Shown one piece after another: positions 58,834 through 64,000 of a stretch of 64,000 nucleotides of DNA; the first letter of the stretch is position 1, and every line of letters starts with the position of its first letter. Source of the stretch: Terriglobia bacterium (lineage in GTDB: Bacteria; Acidobacteriota; Vicinamibacteria; Vicinamibacterales; CAVVIG01); assembly GCA_020073005.1 (NCBI GenBank), contig JAIQFX010000003.1, positions 1 to 64,000 of the forward strand. Direction: 5' to 3'. The position numbers and the translations under genes were made by a program. Under the pieces are notes generated by a model that searched no databases, was not told the origin of the DNA, and was given only the letters and a program-made list of their open reading frames with translations.

Positions 58834-60222
58834 ATGATCGCCCCTTCTTCGCCAGGCGATCCGATCCTTATTGTCGGGGCCGGTCCGGCCGGCGCGACGG
58901 CGGCCCGAGCGCTCGCGTCGGCGGGCGCGCGGGTCCGGCTGCTGGACCGCGCCGCCTTCCCGCGCAACAAGCCCTGCGGCGGCGGCATCAGCGCGCGCGT
59001 GCTCCGGCGGTTCCCCTACCTCGACGCCGCGCTGCCCCGGATCGCCACGCACGCGGTCGCGCGCCTTCACCTGGAAGGTCCCGGCGGCGAGTCGACGCTG
59101 GTCGAATCCGACCGCCCGGCCGCGCTGCTGATTCGCCGCGTGGAATTCGACGCGCTGCTGGTGTCGCTTGCCGTCGAGGCGGGCGCCGAGCTCGTGTCCG
59201 GCGTGGACATCGTGCAGGCGCAGCAGGATGCCGGGCACGTCCTGCTGACCGCGCGCGACGGCCGCCGGTTCCAGGCCCCGGTCGTGATTGCCGCCGACGG
59301 CGTTCACAGCGTCGTCGCACGCCGGCTCGGCCTCAATCGCGGGTGGCCCGCCTCGTCTGTCGCGCTGGACATGATGGAAGAGACGCCGCGCGCGGAGCTG
59401 CGCGATCTCGATCCGTCCGCGCTCTGGGTCTCGTACGGCTACGAGTCGAACATCGCGGAATGCGGAATGCGGAGCGCGGAATGCAGTGCTTCTTCGTTCC
59501 GCACTCCGCAATCCTCAATCCGCGATAGGAAGACTTCCCAAGGTTACGCGTACATCTTCCCGAAGCGCGATCACGTGAACATCGGCGTCGGGTACGTGCT
59601 CTCGCACTACCGCCAGATGCGGGGGACGGGTCTCGCACTCGATGGCGAGACCCGTCCCCTTGCGCCGTACGACATTCAGCGGGGATTCGTCGACCGGCTG
59701 CGCGATCGCGGGATCGTGGCCGGCGCATCGAATCGATCGCATTTCACCCCATTCCTGATTCCCGTCGGCGGGCCGCTGCGAGAGCCGGGCCGCGGCCGCG
59801 TGCTGCTGGCGGGCGACGCGGGCGGGTTCGTCAATTGCGTCACGGCCGAAGGGATTTACTACGCGATGGTGACGGGCGATCTGGCGGCCCGCGCCGTGAT
59901 GGAACGCGCCCCGCTCGCGACGCTGGCGCGCCGCTATCGCCGCGCGTGCGATTACGAAATCGGCCCGGAGCTGCGAGATTCCGTACTGCTGCAGCGGTAT
60001 CTGTTTGCCGATCGCCGCAGAATCGCCCGAATCATCGCTGGCGCGCATCGTGAACTGACCGCGACCCGATGGATTCTGGATTTCATCACGGGACGGACCT
60101 CCTATCGCGCGCTGCGCCGGCGGCTGCTCGCGCGCTCGCCGCTCCTGATCGGGCGGATGCTCTGGGAGTGGTTCGCGCTCAACAAGACGTTGCGATCGGC
60201 CGGAGCGACGACTACCATCTGA
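58834..60222 (+). CDS. Geranylgeranyl-reductase-family FAD oxidoreductase carrying two in-frame repeat insertions
   Basis: A 462-residue flavoprotein. FAD motif ILIVGAGPAGATAARALASAGARVRLLDRA (about 11-40), FPRNKPCGGGIS (the conserved KPCGGG), VVIAADGVHSVVARRLG (the DG motif) and GRVLLAGDAGGFVNCVTAEGIYYAMVTGDLAA (the GD motif). Members reduce isoprenoid chains or halogenate/hydroxylate aromatics. Between the DG and GD regions two repeats are translated: residues about 206-231 (IAECGMRSAECSASSF, then RTPQSSIRDRK) from a phrase palindrome, and about 262-276 (RGTGLALDGETRPLA) from hairpin copy 6. Neither is part of the fold, so the surface has been altered by DNA repeats. Seventeen nt precede the DUF1800 gene. 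Confidence 0.9.
   Translation: MIAPSSPGDPILIVGAGPAGATAARALASAGARVRLLDRAAFPRNKPCGGGISARVLRRFPYLDAALPRIATHAVARLHLEGPGGESTLVESDRPAALLIRRVEFDALLVSLAVEAGAELVSGVDIVQAQQDAGHVLLTARDGRRFQAPVVIAADGVHSVVARRLGLNRGWPASSVALDMMEETPRAELRDLDPSALWVSYGYESNIAECGMRSAECSASSFRTPQSSIRDRKTSQGYAYIFPKRDHVNIGVGYVLSHYRQMRGTGLALDGETRPLAPYDIQRGFVDRLRDRGIVAGASNRSHFTPFLIPVGGPLREPGRGRVLLAGDAGGFVNCVTAEGIYYAMVTGDLAARAVMERAPLATLARRYRRACDYEIGPELRDSVLLQRYLFADRRRIARIIAGAHRELTATRWILDFITGRTSYRALRRRLLARSPLLIGRMLWEWFALNKTLRSAGATTTI
59453..59527. repeat. Phrase palindrome inside a CDS (gcggaatgcgga / tccgcaatcctcaatccgcg)
   Basis: Left arm atcgcggaatgcggaatgcg and right arm tccgcaatcctcaatccgcg(at) are imperfect reverse complements around gcagtgcttcttcgttccg; translated in frame in the flavoprotein gene. 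Confidence 0.85.
59622..59659. repeat. GGGACGGG hairpin element, copy 6 (in the flavoprotein gene)
   Basis: 15-bp perfect arms GGGGACGGGTCTCGC/GCGAGACCCGTCCCC, loop 8 nt, in frame. Confidence 0.93.
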
Positions 60223-60239
60223 CGCCGAGAGGGACCCTG

Positions 60240-61700
60240 ATGGCGCGGAGATCGGATCGCCCAATCGAACATCTGCTGCGACGCGCCGGCTTCGGCGCGC
60301 GTCCGGACGAGCTCGACTTCTACGGCGACCTGTCGATCCCCGACGCCGTCGACGCCCTCGTCGACTACGACCAGATCAACACCAACGTCGACAGCCTGAT
60401 CGGCACGCCGGGCTACGTCGGCTACACCACCAACGGCGCGTTCTCGCCGCGCACGGTCATCACCGACGCGCGCCAGCGCTGGCTGTTCCGCATGGTGCAC
60501 AGCGATCGTCCGCTCCAGGAAAAGATGACGCTGTTCTGGCACAACCATTTCGCGACCGGCTACAACAAGATCGCCGGCGCGCTCGGCTCGTCGGAAGGCG
60601 CCCGCTATCTGGCCGCGAAGGCCTCCGAGGATCCCGGCGGCGTGCGCGGCCAGATCGAGATGCTGCGCGACAACGCGCTCGGCAACTTCCGCGACATCCT
60701 CACCAGCATCGCGAAGGACACCGCGATGCTGTTCTGGCTCGACGGCGTGACGAACACGAAGGCGAAGCCGCAGGAGAACTTCGGCCGCGAAATCATGGAG
60801 CTCTTCACGATGGGCGTCGGCCACTACACCGAGCCCGACGTGTACGCCGCGGCGCGCGTCTTCAGCGGCTGGAACGTGCAGCGGCTCGGCTCCGGCGACG
60901 CGGCGCACTACGAGTTCGTCTACAACGCGGCGCAGCACGAGACGACGGCCAAGACGTTCAGCTTTCCGATCTACGCCGACGGCAATCCGACGATCCCCGC
61001 GCGGGCGGCGGCCGGCGGCGTGCAGGACGGTCTCGATCTGATCAACGCGCTGGCGGGCAATCCGAACACGGCGCGCTATCTCGCGACGAAGATCTACCGT
61101 TTCTTCGTGAACGACGTCGGCGCGCCGGATCCGGACTTCGTCAACAGCATCGCGGCCGTGTACCTGCAGAGCGGCTACGACATGAAAGCCGTGATGCGCG
61201 AGGTGCTGCGGTCGCCGCAGTTCTGGGATCCCGGCACCTACTTCGCGCGCTACTCGTGGCCGGTCGAGTTCGTCGTGCGCGCGCTGAAGGACGTCGGCTG
61301 GACGGGCTTCTCGGTCAACAGCGCGCTGACGCCGCTCGCGAACATGGGCCAGACGCTCTACGAGCCGCCCGACGTCAGCGGCTGGCGGCAGGGCAAGGCG
61401 TGGTTCTCGACGAGCGCCATGCTGTCGCGCATGAACTTCGCGTCGCAGCTGGCGGCGAACCAGAAGTTCAACGTCGCCGCGCGCGCGAAGGCCGCGGCGG
61501 CGGGCCAGTCGCCCGACACGCTGCTGGCGTTCCTGCAGCGCGAGCTGGTGACGGCGCCGCTCGATTCCGGCGTCATCGCCGAGCTGTCGACGTACCTGCG
61601 CGCGACGGGCGCGTGGACCGGCAGCGACGCGCAGCTGCAGGCGAAGGGGTCGGGGCTGGTGCACCTGATCGCCGGCTCCGCGGAGTACCAGTTCGCATGA
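60240..61700 (+). CDS. DUF1800 family protein
   Basis: A 486-residue protein of the DUF1800 family. Features: HLLRRAGFGARPDELDFY at 10-27, EKMTLFWHNHFATGYNK, LLFWLDGVTNTKAKPQENFGREIMELFTMGVGHYTEPDVYAAARVFSGWNV (NENFARElmELhTLG-like) in the middle, and MGQTLYEPPDVSGWRQGKAWFSTSAML near the C-terminus. DUF1800 and DUF1501 genes occur in tandem in many Planctomycetes and Acidobacteriota; their task is unknown, possibly export-related or cell-surface. No signal peptide is evident. The stop overlaps the DUF1501 ATG (ATGA), so the pair is translationally coupled. Confidence 0.93.
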   Translation: MARRSDRPIEHLLRRAGFGARPDELDFYGDLSIPDAVDALVDYDQINTNVDSLIGTPGYVGYTTNGAFSPRTVITDARQRWLFRMVHSDRPLQEKMTLFWHNHFATGYNKIAGALGSSEGARYLAAKASEDPGGVRGQIEMLRDNALGNFRDILTSIAKDTAMLFWLDGVTNTKAKPQENFGREIMELFTMGVGHYTEPDVYAAARVFSGWNVQRLGSGDAAHYEFVYNAAQHETTAKTFSFPIYADGNPTIPARAAAGGVQDGLDLINALAGNPNTARYLATKIYRFFVNDVGAPDPDFVNSIAAVYLQSGYDMKAVMREVLRSPQFWDPGTYFARYSWPVEFVVRALKDVGWTGFSVNSALTPLANMGQTLYEPPDVSGWRQGKAWFSTSAMLSRMNFASQLAANQKFNVAARAKAAAAGQSPDTLLAFLQRELVTAPLDSGVIAELSTYLRATGAWTGSDAQLQAKGSGLVHLIAGSAEYQFA

Positions 61701-62986
61701 AGGTCACCAGACGGCAGTTCGTCACGTTCACCGGGGGCGGCGTCGCGGCGTTCACGATGACGTACGCGGCGCCCGAGTTCCTTTCGCAGCTCGCGCTCGC
61801 GCAGGGCGCGCACGCGCGCAACCTCGTGATCCTGTATCTGAGCGGCGGCAACGACTCGCTCAGCATGGTGATTCCGTACAACGATCCGTTCTATTACAGC
61901 CGCCGGCCGACGCTGGCCGTGCCGGCCGGACAGGTGCTGCAGGTCGGGACGGACTCGTCGCGTGTTCCGCTGGGCCTGCATCCGCGGCTGGCCGGGCTGA
62001 AGCAGATCTTCGATCAGGGCCGCCTCGCGCTGATTCAGCGCACCGGCTATCCGAATCAGAGCCGGTCGCACTTCACCGGCGTCGACATCTGGTCGACGGC
62101 CGACCCGAACAACGCCGCCGGGCTCGGCTGGGTGGGCCGCTATCTGGACTCGCTGCCGTCGCCCGTGGACGCGCTCGTCGGCTGGAATACGACCGCGAGC
62201 TTGCCGCACGTCCTGCAATCGGCGCAGACCGCGGTGCCGGCGATCGCGAGCCCGTCGAGCTACGCGTTCTCGAGTCCGAACTCGGGCGCCGAAGCGACCG
62301 CCGAGCGCGCGACCGCGGTGCGGATCGCGTCGCACGTGCCGGTCGATCGCCCCGAGCTCGCGTTCGTGTACGGCAGCACGCAGGGCGCGCTCGCCACGCT
62401 GGACCGCGTCGCGACGGTCGGCACCTACAACGGATCGCTGACCGGCACGGCGAACTATCCCGCCAACAACGGCTTCGCGCAGGCGCTCAAGGCGGTGGCC
62501 GGCGCGATGGTGCGCGGCATCGGCACGCGCGTGTTCTACGTCACGACCGGCGGCTTCGACACGCACTCGGGCCAGAACGTTGTCCAGACCAACGGCGCCT
62601 ACTACAACCTGATGGGCACGCTCAACGACGGCCTGCTCGCCTTCTACAACGATCTCCGGAACCAGGGGCTGCTCGACGACACGCTGGTCCTCAGCTTCTC
62701 GGAGTTCGGCCGCCGCATCAGCGAGAACGGCAGCAACGGCACCGACCACGGCGCCGCGTCGGTGATGATGGCGATGGGCGGGCGCGTCAACGGCGGCCTC
62801 TACGGGACGGCGCCGAATCTCAACACCGACCCGAAGAATCCGACGCTCGAGAACGCCGCGGGCGACGTGACGTTCGAAACGGATTTCCGATCCGTCTACG
62901 CGCGCGTGGCGGACAACTGGCTGGGGACGGATTCGGTTGGATTGCTCGGCGGAAATTTCAGAAAGACATCGCTGACGCTCGTCTAG
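61697..62986 (+). CDS. DUF1501 family protein with Tat signal
   Basis: A 429-residue protein of the DUF1501 family (alkaline-phosphatase-superfamily-like). The N-terminus KVTRRQFVTFTGGGVAAF is a twin-arginine signal, so it is folded in the cytoplasm and exported by Tat. Family motifs: NLVILYLSGGNDSLSMVIPY (about 42-61), LHPRLAGLKQIFDQGRLALIQRTGYPNQSRSHFTGVDIW, VTTGGFDTHSGQN and LSFSEFGRRISENGSNGTDHGAASVMMAMGG, with the DH pair expected to bind metal. It is coupled to the upstream DUF1800 gene. A small dyad follows the stop. Confidence 0.94.
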   Translation: MKVTRRQFVTFTGGGVAAFTMTYAAPEFLSQLALAQGAHARNLVILYLSGGNDSLSMVIPYNDPFYYSRRPTLAVPAGQVLQVGTDSSRVPLGLHPRLAGLKQIFDQGRLALIQRTGYPNQSRSHFTGVDIWSTADPNNAAGLGWVGRYLDSLPSPVDALVGWNTTASLPHVLQSAQTAVPAIASPSSYAFSSPNSGAEATAERATAVRIASHVPVDRPELAFVYGSTQGALATLDRVATVGTYNGSLTGTANYPANNGFAQALKAVAGAMVRGIGTRVFYVTTGGFDTHSGQNVVQTNGAYYNLMGTLNDGLLAFYNDLRNQGLLDDTLVLSFSEFGRRISENGSNGTDHGAASVMMAMGGRVNGGLYGTAPNLNTDPKNPTLENAAGDVTFETDFRSVYARVADNWLGTDSVGLLGGNFRKTSLTLV

Positions 62987-63008
62987 ATGGCTGACGGCCA
63001 TCAGCCAT
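62987..63008. promoter_or_regulatory. Hairpin ATGGCTGA-6-TCAGCCAT between the DUF1501 stop and HD-GYP start
   Basis: 8-bp perfect arms around CGGCCA; the right arm contains the ATG at 63007. It could be a weak terminator or a start-masking hairpin. Confidence 0.4.
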
Positions 63009-64000
63009 GTCGATCACGACTCTCCGTCTCTCGTCGATCCTTTCCGGACTTTCCTATGCCCTCGACCTGACCGAGGGCCACCCGCGCGGGCACGCGTCGC
63101 GCAGCTGTCTCATCGGCATGCGCCTCGGGCGCGCGCCGGCTCGCCGGGCCCTTGGCCGCGAGCACCGCGAGCCGGCGCACGCTGTTCGAAGTGCGGTGCG
63201 ATCGCGGCGCGCAGATCGCCCGGACGCTCGGCTTCTCCGCGGCCACGGCTCAGGCGATCCGCTGCATGGACGAGCACTGGGACGGCGGCGGCTATCCCGA
63301 CGGGATGCAGCGCGGCGAGATCCCGCTGCTCGCGCGGATCATCGGCCTTGCGCAGGTCGCCGAGATCTTCGCGAGCGAGGAGGGGCCGGCGCGCGCGGCC
63401 GCCGTCGTGCGTCAGCGGACCGGCAGCTGGTTCGATCCGGAACTCGCCGCCGCTTTCCGGAGCGTCGCCGGGGATCGCGAGCTGTGGGACGCGTGCGCGT
63501 CGCCGTCGCTCGACGACACCGTGGCGGCGGTCGAGCCCGAAGGCCGCGAGATCGCGGCCGACGAGAAGCGGCTCGACGACATCGCGGTCGCGTTCGCGTG
63601 GGTGATCGACGCGAAGTCTCCGTTCACGTACCACCACTCGGAGCGCGTCGCGGACTTCGCCGTCGGCATCGCGCGCGCGCTCGGACTCGACGACCGCGAG
63701 ACCGTCCGTCTGCGCCGCGGGGCGCTGCTGCACGACATCGGCAAGCTCAGCGTGCCGAACCGCATCCTCGACAAGCCGGGGAAGCTCACGCCGCGCGAGT
63801 GGGAGATCGTCAAGCTGCACCCGTACTACACGTACCAGATTCTCGAGCGCGTGCCGGTGTTCGGCGAGCTCGCCTTCGACGCCAGCGCGCACCACGAGCG
63901 GCTCGACGGCCGCGGCTACTACCGGAACCTGCCGGCCGCGAGCCTGTCGCCGTCCGCCCGAATCCTCTGCGTCGCCGATCAACTCGATGCGCTCTCCGCC
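63007..64000 (+). pseudogene. HD-GYP-domain (c-di-GMP phosphodiesterase-type) gene, internally deleted and cut by window edge
   Basis: Starts MSITTLRLSSILSGLSYALD, then LTEGHPRGHASRSCLIGMRLG in frame 1; after about 63127 that frame becomes Arg/Ala-rich. From about 63179 another frame continues with LFEVRCDRGAQIARTLGFSAATAQAIRCMDEHWDGGGYPDG, then the HD-GYP domain: SPFTYHHSERVADFAVGIARALG, LLHDIGKLSVPNRILDKPGKL, HHERLDGRGYY. In full-length members of this family I recall roughly 100 residues between GMRLG and the RCDRGA segment; here about 17 codons' worth remain, so there is a large deletion plus a frameshift. GYP is GYY here. The gene runs past the window end. Either a real pseudogene or an assembly collapse. 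Confidence 0.75.

Noticed and set aside
11289-59659. The GGGACGGG hairpins as rho-independent terminators
   Set aside because: Five of six lie inside coding sequences and none is followed by a T tract.

Overview
The window is high-GC (about two thirds G+C) chromosomal DNA from a bacterium that is most likely an Acidobacteriota member, probably of the Vicinamibacteria type. This rests on six large MacB/FtsX-like permeases of the 'acidobacterial duplicated orphan permease' (ADOP) kind without partner ATPases, an Oar-like TonB receptor with a carboxypeptidase-regulatory domain, many secreted hydrolases, and Uma2 and DUF1800/DUF1501 genes. No rRNA, tRNA, CRISPR array, integrase or transposase was seen. 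Taxonomy is inference from gene content.

Layout. 1-8798: three ADOP permeases (the first cut by the window edge and frameshifted, the second missing part of its core), a PEP-mutase/isocitrate-lyase-like enzyme and an unknown protein. 8776-17660: TPR protein, Rrf2 Fe-S regulator, secreted amidase, Uma2, a VOC/WYL-regulator pair, a three-gene operon (split ThDP-dependent decarboxylase plus cyclase) and a small beta-barrel protein. 17823-26396: two ADOP permeases, an MFS carrier and an ABC-2 exporter pair. 26430-34600: phosphoesterase, membrane dipeptidase, FAD oxidase, DUF1992, GNAT, a sulfatase-modifying-factor-like protein, a beta-lactamase-fold hydrolase and TfoX. 34606-41714 (minus strand): nucleotide-translocase/HEAT fusion, PPP phosphatase, sixth ADOP permease and ketopantoate reductase. 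41785-52013: Ada, FAD oxidase, TonB receptor, LmbE-type deacetylase and acyl-CoA ligase. 51977-54990: a duplicated gene-junction region holding two different cargos. 54946-58691: radical SAM/aminotransferase/DedA operon and a small exported protein. 58834-64000: geranylgeranyl-reductase-like flavoprotein, DUF1800/DUF1501 pair and a damaged HD-GYP gene running off the edge.

The most unusual content is non-coding. (1) A perfect hairpin element (GGGGACGGGTCTC ... GAGACCCGTCCCC) occurs six times, five of them in frame inside protein genes. (2) A 23-nt element with a TAG head and a CTTTCAG-centred palindrome occurs eleven times; twice its TAG is the stop codon of the preceding gene. (3) Many gaps hold palindromes made of imperfect 6-9 nt 'phrases', each locus with its own phrase; one lies in frame inside a gene. 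(4) Around 51977-54990 the end of the ligase gene, a roughly 530-bp intergenic block and the end of the dedA gene are present twice, each time enclosing different cargo. (5) At least seven genes have a -10 hexamer ending 6-7 nt before the start codon, which implies leaderless mRNAs.
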